A DNA stretch of 64,000 bases from NCBI GenBank assembly GCA_964610155.1, contig CAZSUY010000001.1, forward strand, positions 62,001 through 126,000, written 5' to 3'. Of this stretch, positions 1 through 8,496 are shown one piece after another. How positions within the stretch are numbered: the first letter of the stretch is position 1; each line of letters starts with the position of its first letter. Origin of the DNA: JAFGBM01 sp964610155. GTDB lineage: Bacteria > Actinomycetota > Actinomycetes > Actinomycetales > Demequinaceae. The translations under genes were made by a program, and so were the position numbers. The notes under the pieces are model-generated. The model searched no databases. It had not been told where the DNA came from and saw only the letters and a program-made list of their open reading frames with translations.

Positions 1-815
1 CGACCACGGAATACGAGGCCAAGCACCCCTCCCCCCTCATCAACCGAAAGGTGCGCAAGTCTGTCGATGGCATCGGTCAACTGAATCTCCCCCCCCTGCC
101 CGGGGGTCGTTGCGCGGATGGCCTCGAATACAGCGGGGGTGAAAAGGTATCTGCCGATGACGACGAAGTTGCTGAGTTCTTCCCCGGGCTCAGGCTTCTC
201 GCTCAGTCGAAAAAGGCTATGGACCTCGGCGTCGACGGGGATTCGAGGCTCGCCCACCGCCCCGGGGATATCGGTGAGCGGAAGGGGAACGGGATCGACC
301 GAGCCGTAGAGCCGAGCCTTCTCCCCTGGTACCTCGAGGAGGAGGATGATCGACATTCCCGTCAACTCATGGAGGGCGATCATCGCCGGAAGCGCGGAAT
401 CCCGCTCATCGCACAAATCGTCCCCAAGCATGACGATAAATGGCTCAAGTCCGACGAAGTCAGCTGCGACACCGACAGCGTGCCCAAGGCCGTTCGGTTC
501 GTGCTGTGTCAGGCAGGCAAGCGGCCCCAGGCCGGACACCCGCCGTACCTCATCGAGCAGACCTGTTTCACCCCTCTCCTCGAGGTATGCCTCCAAGTCA
601 GCATCGCGTAGGAAGTGAGTCGCGACAGCATCCTTGCCCTCCGCCGTGACGAGCGCGATGTCGTGAAGACCCGCCGCGATGGCCTCCTCGACCACGTACT
701 GAATCGACGGCCGATCGACAACGGGAATCAGTTCCTTGGGAATGGCCTTGGTCGCCGGGAGGAACCGAGTCCCCCTGCCCGCGGCCGCGACGACCACCTT
801 TCGCACCTGTGCCAT
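1..815 (-). CDS. galU: UTP-glucose-1-phosphate uridylyltransferase GalU (partial)
   Basis: Makes UDP-glucose from UTP and glucose-1-phosphate in the cytoplasm. The frame reads leftward from ATG at 815 and is still open at the window edge, so the C-terminus is missing (271 codons visible). The N-terminus has the nucleotide-binding signature AAAGRGTRFLPATKAIPKEL, followed by VVDRPSIQYVVEEA and, further in, VMLGDDL and the EIQLTDAI segment typical of GalU. It lies divergent to the cyclo-ligase gene. UDP-glucose dehydrogenase and ManA encoded near 8.5-11 kb would use or parallel this product in envelope polysaccharide supply. The family assignment is firm. Confidence 0.93.
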   Translation of the reverse strand, partial: MAQVRKVVVAAAGRGTRFLPATKAIPKELIPVVDRPSIQYVVEEAIAAGLHDIALVTAEGKDAVATHFLRDADLEAYLEERGETGLLDEVRRVSGLGPLACLTQHEPNGLGHAVGVAADFVGLEPFIVMLGDDLCDERDSALPAMIALHELTGMSIILLLEVPGEKARLYGSVDPVPLPLTDIPGAVGEPRIPVDAEVHSLFRLSEKPEPGEELSNFVVIGRYLFTPAVFEAIRATTPGQGGEIQLTDAIDRLAHLSVDEGGGVLGLVFRG

Positions 816-890
816 TCCACGAGACTAGCCTTCGGTTCGCGTGTAGCGAACCTCCTGGCTTCTCGGGCTCATTCCAGGGAGAATGGGTCC

Positions 891-1523
891 ATGGCCTCCT
901 CTTCAGCGTCTCCAGCCTGGGTGGACGCGGAAGCCCTTGAGGACGCCAAGATCGCCCTCCGCGCCGCAACAACCACCGCTCGCTCAGTCAGGAAACTCAA
1001 GAAGCGTGCCGACGCGGCGGAAGCGATCGCCGCCCATCTCCTCGCGCTTCCCGAGTTGGAAAACACGCGGTGCGTGTCGATCTATGCCTCGAGGCCGACA
1101 GAACCCGGCACCCTGCCCATCATCGAAACCCTTGCTGCCCGAGGGGTTCGTATCCTGATTCCCGTCCTCGGCGAAGGGCTTGAGAGGTGCTGGGGGTTGT
1201 TCCAAGGGATGGAGGACCTGGTTCAGCACGCCCCAGAGCGACCACCGGAGCCCTCGGGTGATCCACTCCCCCCGGAAGCGATCGCCGAAGCCGATGTTGT
1301 GATTGCACCCGCCCTCGCGGTAGATGGCGCGGGGACGCGCCTTGGTCAGGGGGGCGGCTGGTACGACCGGGTGCTCAAGGGGGTCCGACCCGATGCCTTG
1401 ATCGTTGCTGTCACCTTCTCCGATGAGGTCCGCCTTGGCGGGGAACCCCTTCCACGGGCGACCCACGACGTCCCCGTGCACGCGGTGGCCACTCCCGATG
1501 GCGTGACGCGGTTCTCCCACTGA
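891..1523 (+). CDS. 5-formyltetrahydrofolate cyclo-ligase
   Basis: Converts 5-formyl-THF to 5,10-methenyl-THF with ATP in folate salvage. The protein is 210 aa, a normal family length. The C-terminal signature GTRLGQGGGWYDRVL binds ATP/Mg, and the N-terminal KLKKRADAAEAIAAHL matches the basic/helical start of the family. The same frame is open further upstream, but that stretch lies antisense to galU. I chose ATG 891, which has AGGGAGA about 8 bases before it. FmdB follows after 9 bases, so the two are probably co-transcribed. Confidence 0.9.
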   Translation: MASSSASPAWVDAEALEDAKIALRAATTTARSVRKLKKRADAAEAIAAHLLALPELENTRCVSIYASRPTEPGTLPIIETLAARGVRILIPVLGEGLERCWGLFQGMEDLVQHAPERPPEPSGDPLPPEAIAEADVVIAPALAVDGAGTRLGQGGGWYDRVLKGVRPDALIVAVTFSDEVRLGGEPLPRATHDVPVHAVATPDGVTRFSH

Positions 1524-1532
1524 CGAGCCGAC

Positions 1533-1826
1533 ATGCCCACCTACACCTATGCCTGCCGCGACTGTCACCACCGTCTTGAAGTAGTGCAATCGATGAAGGA
1601 TGCCGCCCTCACCGATTGCCCCCGATGCGAGGGACCACTGAGAAAGGTATTCGAGGCCGTTGGGGTAGCGTTCCGCGGACCGGGGTTCTACCGCACCGAC
1701 TCCCGCGCGGACCCCCCTCCCAAGCCGGGTTCCCCTTCCAAGCCGAGTTCTGACTCCCCTCCGGCCTCCGACGCTGGCTCAAAGGCCCCCTCTGGCGCAC
1801 CAACCCCTGCCAAGGAGCCAGCGTAG
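1533..1826 (+). CDS. FmdB-family zinc ribbon protein
   Basis: A 97-aa protein with the FmdB/CxxC_CXXC regulatory-type zinc ribbon: MPTYTYACRDCHHRLE, then TDCPRCEGPLRKVF, giving two CxxC pairs. After residue ~60 (FRGPGFYRTD) it becomes a low-complexity Pro/Ser/Lys tail. The biochemical role is not established for the family. Its position right after 5-formyl-THF cyclo-ligase is common in actinobacteria. It converges with the large helicase-like gene; the stops are 6 bases apart. Confidence 0.85.
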   Translation: MPTYTYACRDCHHRLEVVQSMKDAALTDCPRCEGPLRKVFEAVGVAFRGPGFYRTDSRADPPPKPGSPSKPSSDSPPASDAGSKAPSGAPTPAKEPA

Positions 1827-1832
1827 GCCCGC

Positions 1833-4800
1833 CTACCAGTGCGGGGGGCGATCGCGTTGTATCTCTTCATCCCGGCTCGGACCCCCGACCTCCCCCCACC
1901 CCACATCGGTGTCGTCTACCGACCTAGACGGCAATACGTCACCGGGGCCAGGCTCAGGCTCCGGGTCGGGCTCAGGTTCCGGGCCAGGCTCAGGTTCAGG
2001 TTCTGGTTCGTGAGCCCCAGGGGGAGCGCCCAACACCCCTCGGATCTGGTTTGCCGCCGCCTCGGGATCCATGAAGACATCAAGGGTGAAGAGCGGCACC
2101 ACAACCCAGCCAAGAGCCTCTAACCGGGTCCGTTGCCATCGCACCTGGTCTCGGAGGCTCGTCCCCGGCCTCGGGGGGACCTCGTCGGTGATGATCGCAA
2201 CCGTTGGCCTATCCTCGACCGTTCCCACGACGAGAGGGATGATGTCACCACCGGTGCCGTAGCGCTGACGAACCACAAGCCCCCCATCCCGAAGGCGTCT
2301 GGCCAAGTCACCTAGTAGCCAGTCCCCCTCCTCGCTCCCGGGCGTAGGAGGGCCTACACCAGCGAGCGCGACAAGATCGGCGAGGGCCTCTACCCCGTGT
2401 CCGGTTTGTCCCTGCTTAGCAGCCCATCCGAGGTAGTCGGGGGAAAGGGCGGTCACGACGACGACATCTCGCCTTGACGCCACGAGAGCCTGTCGAAGAG
2501 TTCTCACCCCGAGAGATGTCGACAGAATTCCGAGGCTCTCCGGATACTCCCCCCGGGTGTCCGAACCATATCCGAGGGAGAGGACGACTAGGTCGGCCTC
2601 CGCCCCGGCGGCCCGGCCAAGTGTCAACACCGGGACGTCTCTATCCGCACCTCCATCCCAGTCTTCGAGGGCCTCCCGTATCCGCCCCGCATGAGTATCA
2701 TTCGCGGCGATGATGAGCCGATCCTGTCCGCGTTTTGCCGCGACCTCAACGCAGGTTGCCGTGACCTCGGCCTGCGATGTCTCCACCCCTATCGATCCGG
2801 GAAGAGCGGTCGATACAGCGTCAACAGACACTACCTCGAGAGAGCCTTCGATACCGGCTGCAGGAAGCGACTCCAGTTCGTCTCCGTATCCGTACTCCGA
2901 CAGCACCGCCGTCACGCGCGCGTCCCGGGGCTGAGGATGAGCATGAAGGACGAGGTCTGGCAGGACCTCCTTGAGGCCGGGGATGGCTCCGCAGGTCGCC
3001 GCATGAGCATCCCCCATCGCGACCACCTGGGAGGAGCGCGCGATAGCGGGAACCAGCTCGGCAAACGATGTCGACTCGATTCCAAGAAGAACGATCGTAT
3101 CGACTACCCGCGCGGGGGGGATGATCTCGGAGGCTTGTTCCGCCGTACAAAGGACGACGGGGCGAAGCGCCCCGACGAGTTCTGGAAAACGAGCCCACTG
3201 ATCACGGAACGGACCGTCCCCACCCTCGACGAGGGTCGCGAACAGGTCGCGAGCGTCGTCCTGCCTCTGGGCGACCGCTAGTCGCCGGCGCTCACCTATC
3301 GCCCTCATGAGAGGCTGGACCCTCAACTCGGCGAACTCGCGGTCGCAGGTCAGGAACTGCTCGGCCGCACGCCCGATCACCCCGTACTCGGTCAGCCGGG
3401 GAGCCTCGGCCAGAATGGCCTCGAATGCGGAGGCCCACCACGCGAATTCGATCTCGACGGCGGCTGCGGCGGGTGGTACGGATCTTGAGGCCATCTCGTC
3501 GTAGAGCGTCTCGAAGCCAAGACCGACAAGGTGCTCCTTCGTATCCCTCACCTCGGCCTCTTCAAGGGGAAGCCGTCGGGTCTCGGTCAAAGACTCAAGG
3601 GTCGCCTGGAGGACCTTCCACGGCTGATCCGCCAGGTGAACGCGACCCGTGACGGCCTCGACGACGGGAGCCAATCGAGACCAGAGAGGCCCTGCCTCCG
3701 CTATGCGGCGACCGTACGAGTCGAGCTCGTCCGGCACGCTTGGCCAGCCCCCGCCTCCACAATGGCCGCGCCATCGGATGGCGCGGTGGTGGGCTTCGAC
3801 GAGCGCCTCGTGAAGCCCCTCCGTCGGTCGTCCTGGACGAAGAAGTGCCTCGGCCCGACGCCTCGATGCCTTGATCTCCCGCTTGGGCAAAGTGGCGGTG
3901 AGGCTCGACCCTTCCGGAGCGGTCGCGGCAATCAGGTCGTTGAGGGCCCCCTGGAAGACAGCCGGAGAGAAGGTCTCCAGGGTCGTTCGAATCTCATCGA
4001 ATACCCGCACTTGATCGACCCACTCCGTGAGCGTCGCGGCCTCGTCGACTCCCACCTCTTCGGAGGCCTCGGCGGCGGCTTCCCTAAGCCGGGGAAGGTG
4101 CCGGAGCAGAAAGGTCGCGAGCACCTCATCCATCTCCGCACCGCGTTCCTCATCCAGGATCGTTCCCTGCCACCATCGCCTGGGCGGTTCTGTCTCGGGG
4201 GGGGCGATATCGTCTTCTTCTTTGGCGGAGGCTTTCGGCTCCGGTGAGGGGGCGGGGTCGGGACTACCTCCCCCAACCGTCTCCTCGGCAAAGAGAGCCC
4301 CCTGGATCTCTGCGGCCACCCTGGCCTCGTACTCCAACGCGGCAGCCGCCGCGACCACCTCGATCCCCCTTTCCAGGATGTATACAGCGGCCGTTTCCGA
4401 GATTCGGATGGGTGTCGATGGAGGCTCGGCCACCGAGGTCAGTCGAGCGATCTCCTCGACGGCACGGTACGCGCTGACACCCCAGGGGGTCCGCTTGCGG
4501 TGAAGTTCCTCGACCCGCTCGCGAAAGACCGTACGCGCTGAAACCAGACGCTCACCCACCTCCCTCAGCGCCACCTCATCCAAGGGCGGCGCAGAGGACG
4601 TCATCGATTCCAGAAGCCTTGATCGGGCCACCGAGTTCCATCGGTCGGTTGCACCGCTAACGTACACATCACCGGCACCTGCCGCGTCTAGCGCGTTGGC
4701 CACGGCCTCGATGGCCCGGCCTGTTCCACCGACGACGGCGACCACCCTGCCCGAAGCCGCACCATCGGCCGCGATCGCGACGACGGTCCCAATCGCGTCC

Positions 4801-5699
4801 GCCCCCGGAGGCATCTGGATGAAGACGCTCCTCCCCGTAGCTACCACATCGAGAGCCGCGAACTGGACATCGTCCAAGTCTCCGAGGCCCCTCTCGGCGA
4901 AAGGATCCCTATCCCCATGCGGCGGTGCAGGAAGAGGATCGATCAACTCGTCCCGAATCGTTCGATCCCCCGCAACCGCCGCGAGCACCGCGTTCGAAGC
5001 GATGAGGTGCTCGGATTCGTCCAAGTCATCGAGGAGTCGCTGCTCGGGATCATCGAAGGATCCCAGCAGAAGCACCTCCTCAACCGAAACATCCTCCCCG
5101 AAGACGTCGGTCAGTCCACGAATCTCGTCCCACAGGGGGCGCGGATCGAACTGCGGCCCAGCGAGGGTGGCTCGAACCGTCTCCTCAAATGACCTCTCTG
5201 GAAGCCTCGCTCGTAGTTCGGCCGCCACAACCGGGTTGAGGGCGACGGCTTGGTGAAGCGTCACCTGGGTGTCGGATCCGCGTGAGGGTTCAAAGGTCAC
5301 GGGACGCACGAGCAGGGGCATCTCTCGACGCAGGGGTCCATCCGACCACTCGATTGTCCCGACGGCTAGCCCCCCGGTTGCGACGCCGGCCGCCATGCGG
5401 GCGGCCGCCACGTGCTCCTGAGCGACGCGTGCGATGGCGAGCGCGGCGGCGCTGCCCTCGGGATCCCGAAACAGGCTCGACACCAACGTAGGCCTGCCTG
5501 CAAACAGCTGGGCGAGGCCTCCCGGATGCGCGTCGGCGAGGTTGAGCACAGCCCCCTCCGACCGCGCAAGGTCCCGGAGCGACGACGGAGTCCCCTCCCT
5601 CTCCAAATCCCTACGCCAGTCACGCAGGGCATCAGTGACGAGGGAACGCCCGATGTAGTCCACCACTCCACCACGGTAACGAGGCTGGAGCGGACGCAC
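1833..5699 (-). CDS. DUF4011-type helicase-like protein, motifs degenerate
   Basis: A 1288-aa protein with the plan of large actinobacterial DUF4011 superfamily I helicases. It has an N-terminal domain with VRPVTFEP, a P-loop position after DDVQFAALDVVATGR, and a C-terminal MTES_1575/Vsr-like module (about residues 1140-1223) ending LEALGWVVVPLFTLDVFMDP. The catalytic residues are gone. The P-loop site (~296-305) reads MPPGADAIGT with no GKT/S, the Walker B/motif II region reads TIVLLGIEST with no DE, and motif III is VVAMGDAHAA. In the nuclease module the usual IDLAV and IECD sites read IIPLVV and IITD. A Glu-Pro repeat tail follows. The start is GTG 5699; GTG codons at 5666/5663 are alternatives. 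Function is unknown, possibly a non-enzymatic DNA-associated scaffold. Confidence 0.7.
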   Translation of the reverse strand: MRPLQPRYRGGVVDYIGRSLVTDALRDWRRDLEREGTPSSLRDLARSEGAVLNLADAHPGGLAQLFAGRPTLVSSLFRDPEGSAAALAIARVAQEHVAAARMAAGVATGGLAVGTIEWSDGPLRREMPLLVRPVTFEPSRGSDTQVTLHQAVALNPVVAAELRARLPERSFEETVRATLAGPQFDPRPLWDEIRGLTDVFGEDVSVEEVLLLGSFDDPEQRLLDDLDESEHLIASNAVLAAVAGDRTIRDELIDPLPAPPHGDRDPFAERGLGDLDDVQFAALDVVATGRSVFIQMPPGADAIGTVVAIAADGAASGRVVAVVGGTGRAIEAVANALDAAGAGDVYVSGATDRWNSVARSRLLESMTSSAPPLDEVALREVGERLVSARTVFRERVEELHRKRTPWGVSAYRAVEEIARLTSVAEPPSTPIRISETAAVYILERGIEVVAAAAALEYEARVAAEIQGALFAEETVGGGSPDPAPSPEPKASAKEEDDIAPPETEPPRRWWQGTILDEERGAEMDEVLATFLLRHLPRLREAAAEASEEVGVDEAATLTEWVDQVRVFDEIRTTLETFSPAVFQGALNDLIAATAPEGSSLTATLPKREIKASRRRAEALLRPGRPTEGLHEALVEAHHRAIRWRGHCGGGGWPSVPDELDSYGRRIAEAGPLWSRLAPVVEAVTGRVHLADQPWKVLQATLESLTETRRLPLEEAEVRDTKEHLVGLGFETLYDEMASRSVPPAAAAVEIEFAWWASAFEAILAEAPRLTEYGVIGRAAEQFLTCDREFAELRVQPLMRAIGERRRLAVAQRQDDARDLFATLVEGGDGPFRDQWARFPELVGALRPVVLCTAEQASEIIPPARVVDTIVLLGIESTSFAELVPAIARSSQVVAMGDAHAATCGAIPGLKEVLPDLVLHAHPQPRDARVTAVLSEYGYGDELESLPAAGIEGSLEVVSVDAVSTALPGSIGVETSQAEVTATCVEVAAKRGQDRLIIAANDTHAGRIREALEDWDGGADRDVPVLTLGRAAGAEADLVVLSLGYGSDTRGEYPESLGILSTSLGVRTLRQALVASRRDVVVVTALSPDYLGWAAKQGQTGHGVEALADLVALAGVGPPTPGSEEGDWLLGDLARRLRDGGLVVRQRYGTGGDIIPLVVGTVEDRPTVAIITDEVPPRPGTSLRDQVRWQRTRLEALGWVVVPLFTLDVFMDPEAAANQIRGVLGAPPGAHEPEPEPEPGPEPEPDPEPEPGPGDVLPSRSVDDTDVGWGEVGGPSRDEEIQRDRPPHW
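1941..2009 (-). repeat. Glu-Pro dipeptide repeat in the helicase-like tail
   Basis: Residues ~1231-1253 of the helicase-like protein are an EP/GP/DP dipeptide repeat encoded by a simple GG-CTCAGG-type 6-mer repeat. It is likely a flexible, acidic, proline-stiffened linker before the last 35 residues. Such tracts slip easily during replication, so copy number may vary between strains. Confidence 0.75.
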
Positions 5700-5901
5700 G
5701 TCGTGCCACGCCGCCGGGACGCACGCGACCGAAGCACCGCGGTGCCGAAGGACGGGACATCGCTAGCGAGACAGTGCGCGCCGCACTAGGGAGCAGGCGA
5801 CGCGCACCGTTGGAAAAATTGTTCTCTGAGAAAGAGGGAAGGTCAAACAGCCGCGCGGATCACGACGTGATAGGGGAAGACGCCGGAAAATCGCCTGAGA
5901 G

Positions 5902-5974
5902 TGCGCCTGACGCGAATCGAACGCGCGACACCCGCCTTAGGAGGGCGGTGCTCTATCCTCTGAGCTACAGGCGC
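5902..5974 (-). tRNA. tRNA-Arg (anticodon CCU)
   Basis: The reverse strand folds as a standard 73-nt cloverleaf. The acceptor stem is GCGCCTG/CAGGCGC, the D-arm is GCTC AGAGGATA GAGC, the anticodon stem is CCGCC/GGCGG around loop CTCCTAA (anticodon CCT), and the T-arm is GCGCG TTCGATT CGCGT. CCA is not encoded. It reads the rare AGG codon. The 5700-5901 stretch before it holds no gene I can support. Confidence 0.95.
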
Positions 5975-6015
5975 CTGACCCGAGAAGCCTACCCGGCCCA
6001 CAAGACTCCGGCGCC

Positions 6016-7002
6016 CTACCAGCGGGAGTGGACGTGCTCGCGAATCGTGTTGTGATACACCTCGGCTAGCGCGGCAAGGATCTTCTCGCTGATCGGAGGA
6101 AGGTCGGCGACGGCCGCGTTCGTGCGGGCCTGATCGGGGTGCGATGCGCCGGGAATCACGGTCGTCACCCCCTGGTCAAGCACCCACCTGAGGGCGAGTT
6201 GGGCGGTCGACCAACCAGGTGGGGTCAGCGACGCGATTTCCTTCGCAGCGGTGACCCCGACATCGTAGGGAACCCCGGAAAAGGTCTCCCCAACATCGAA
6301 GGCCTCCCCGTGGCGGTTGTAGTTGCGGTGGTCGTTCGATGGGAAATCCGTGTTCGTGGTGTAGCGACCACTCAAGAGACCACTCGCCAGCGGAACCCGC
6401 GCGATAATCGCGACACCCGCATCCTGGGCCTCGACTAGGACCCTCTCGAGTGGCTTACGGCGGAAAAGGTTGAGGATAATCTGAACACTCGCGATCCTCG
6501 GTTCCCTGATCGCCGACAAGGCCTCCTCGCAGGTCTCCACCGAGACTCCGACCTTCTCGACCCGGCCCTCCTCGATGAGGGTGGCCAGGTCATCGTAGGT
6601 TCGAGGCGTCGAAAGGACCTCGCTCGGGGGGCAGTGGAGTTGGACGAGGTCGAGTTTGTCGATCCCGAGATTTTCACGAGAGCGATCGGTCCAGGCTCGG
6701 AAACTGTCAAGGGTGTACGCCTCAGGTATATGGGGTGTGGCCCGCCTCCCCATTTTTGTCGCGACGAAGAACCTCTCCCGATCGGACCTTGACCTCAGGA
6801 ATGCGCCGATCGACCTCTCGGATCGGCCATCGCCATAGACATCTGCCGTATCGAAGAAGGTCACCCCGGCGTCGGCCGCGGCCGTAAGGATCTCTTGCGA
6901 CCGGTCCTCCCTGACGTCCCCCCAGTCGCCCCCCAACTGCCAGCATCCCAAACCGATCACGGAGATCGGTCGACTGAATCGCGTCGTGCGGGCCGTCAGC
7001 AT
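6016..7002 (-). CDS. aldo/keto reductase
   Basis: NADPH-dependent aldo/keto reductase of 328 aa (TIM barrel). The catalytic tetrad can be placed: Asp and Tyr in FFDTADVYGDGRSE, Lys in FVATKMGR and His in VQLHCPPS. The C-terminal VIPGASHPDQ contributes to cofactor phosphate binding. The frame continues upstream to 7407 but overlaps the NlpC/P60 gene. ATG 7002, giving MLTARTTRFSRPISVIGLG, matches the family N-terminus. The substrate is unknown. Confidence 0.9.
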   Translation of the reverse strand: MLTARTTRFSRPISVIGLGCWQLGGDWGDVREDRSQEILTAAADAGVTFFDTADVYGDGRSERSIGAFLRSRSDRERFFVATKMGRRATPHIPEAYTLDSFRAWTDRSRENLGIDKLDLVQLHCPPSEVLSTPRTYDDLATLIEEGRVEKVGVSVETCEEALSAIREPRIASVQIILNLFRRKPLERVLVEAQDAGVAIIARVPLASGLLSGRYTTNTDFPSNDHRNYNRHGEAFDVGETFSGVPYDVGVTAAKEIASLTPPGWSTAQLALRWVLDQGVTTVIPGASHPDQARTNAAVADLPPISEKILAALAEVYHNTIREHVHSRW

Positions 7003-7054
7003 GATTCGACGGTACGCCGATTTCTTCTCACTTGCAGAGCGAGTCTTTCCCCTA

Positions 7055-7711
7055 CTAGGAGACCCTGACAAAGATGTACGAGGTCTGCCATATCCCCCGG
7101 AACTGGATGGTTTTACCCTCCCTGGGGGCATCGATCTGCAGGTTTCCACCCGCGTAGATCCCGACATGCCCACTCGACACGATGAGGTCTCCCGGCAAGG
7201 CGTCCTGCGGTGAGACGCGCGTCCCGATGTTCCAGTAGGACGATGAGGAGTGGGGAAGGTATATCCCAAACTGGGCATAGACGTAACTGACGAACCCCGT
7301 GCAATCGAATCCCGCAGGGGTGGTTCCTCCGTATACGTATGGGGTGCCGACATACCTGGCAGCCACTTCAAGCACCGCATTCCCAGCCACCGAAGGTGGG
7401 ATCGCACTATTCGTGACAGTCCTTCTGGCCACGGGCTTCGGCTGCTCCACCTCCTGAACCGTGATCACGGGAACGCTGAAATCGAACTCCACCTGACTGG
7501 AAGCCACGATCCGGGAACGGTCGGGGGCGGGGTCAGCCCCGGTGGGCGCCCCCCCTACGGCAGCGACATCAACTGCGGCAGCAGCATCCTGCGCTGAAAG
7601 AGCCACTCCCGCGCTAACCCCGCCGGTAGAGACCAGGACGGCTCCGCCCACCATGGCATGCAAGATGATGAGGCGCAGAGAAGCGCGCCAAGTGTATGTA
7701 TTCACGGTCAT
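7055..7711 (-). CDS. secreted NlpC/P60 cell-wall hydrolase
   Basis: A 218-aa exported peptidoglycan endopeptidase. It has a basic/hydrophobic signal segment (residues ~8-35), an Ala/Pro-rich linker, and a C-terminal NlpC/P60 domain from ~113. The catalytic Cys is C137 (FDCTGF), His is H182 (GHVGIY), and the third polar residue is probably in LQIDAP. It likely cuts peptide stems in septal or side-wall peptidoglycan. ATG 7711 sits directly on AAGGATG; GTG 7705 would have better Shine-Dalgarno spacing. It follows the dtxR-like gene by 95 bases. Confidence 0.88.
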   Translation of the reverse strand: MTVNTYTWRASLRLIILHAMVGGAVLVSTGGVSAGVALSAQDAAAAVDVAAVGGAPTGADPAPDRSRIVASSQVEFDFSVPVITVQEVEQPKPVARRTVTNSAIPPSVAGNAVLEVAARYVGTPYVYGGTTPAGFDCTGFVSYVYAQFGIYLPHSSSSYWNIGTRVSPQDALPGDLIVSSGHVGIYAGGNLQIDAPREGKTIQFRGIWQTSYIFVRVS

Positions 7712-7806
7712 CCTTACTGCGCCTCAGCGCTGGTCTCTACAGTTCTCTCCCCTCAACGAGCGGGAGCGCTATACCGTTGCCGAGACGAATCGATGCGGTT
7801 GCGCGC

Positions 7807-8496
7807 CTAAACGGGCTCCAGGAAGACGTGTCGAGCCACGACACCGCCAAGAATCACCACACCGGATCCCGCATCGAGGGCCACCCCGTCAGCGTGCGTG
7901 GCGATGGTGACACTCGCTCCCGGGACCAGGGAGGCGGCGATCATCTGCCCAAGGACGCCCGGAGAGGCCTGTGCAGGTTCTCCGATCCGAGCCAGGCGAC
8001 CGGCTTTGATCTTGGTCGCTGAGGCCTTCTCGACCGAGATCTCCTTGATCGAAGGCCTTAAGGACGAGGCATCTGTGCCGAGTTCCTCCAAACCGGGAAC
8101 CCGATTCCCAAATGGCGACCTTTCGGGGGCCTTCAAGATGTCGAGGAGTCGCTCTTCGACCAGGTCGCTCATGACGTGCTCCCACCTGCAGGCCTCATCG
8201 TGAATGTGCGAGAGGCTCAGGCCAATGACATCGGTGAGAAGCCGTTCCGTGAGCCGATGCTTCCGTATCACACGGGTGGCGAGCGCTCGTCCCGTTGCTG
8301 TGAATTCCAGGTGGTGATCCCCATCGGTCACGACGATAAGGCCATCGCGTTCCATCCGGGCGATCGTCTGGGAAACGGTCGGCCCCGAATGCCCCAACTG
8401 CTCGGAGATGCGAGCCCGCATGGGGACGACTCCGTCCTCGATCATCTCGTAGACGGTACGAAGGTACATCTCGGTCGTGTCAATGAGATCGCTCAT
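7807..8496 (-). CDS. DtxR/IdeR-family metal-dependent regulator
   Basis: A 229-aa iron- or manganese-dependent repressor. The N-terminal winged helix (MSDLIDTTEMYLRTVYEM, then LGHSGPTVSQTIARMERDGL) is followed by the dimerisation/metal-binding domain with HRLTERLL and a His/Glu-rich HIHDEACRWEHVMSD, and a C-terminal FeoA/SH3-like domain from ~150. The length matches DtxR/IdeR (~230). The start ATG 8496 overlaps the ugd stop as ATGA and has GGGAGG upstream. Coupling to a UDP-glucose dehydrogenase gene is unusual for a metal regulator. Whether it senses Fe or Mn cannot be read from the sequence. Confidence 0.9.
   Translation of the reverse strand: MSDLIDTTEMYLRTVYEMIEDGVVPMRARISEQLGHSGPTVSQTIARMERDGLIVVTDGDHHLEFTATGRALATRVIRKHRLTERLLTDVIGLSLSHIHDEACRWEHVMSDLVEERLLDILKAPERSPFGNRVPGLEELGTDASSLRPSIKEISVEKASATKIKAGRLARIGEPAQASPGVLGQMIAASLVPGASVTIATHADGVALDAGSGVVILGGVVARHVFLEPV

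Noticed and set aside
1941..2009. Short repeated units that might be a CRISPR array or iteron
   Set aside because: The units are 6-base codon repeats inside a coding frame for EP dipeptides, with no spacers.
7712..7806. Possible c-di-AMP riboswitch before the first NlpC/P60 gene
   Set aside because: GTCTC/GAGAC and AGCGCT pairings exist but are incompatible with one another, and no ydaO-like core is recognisable.
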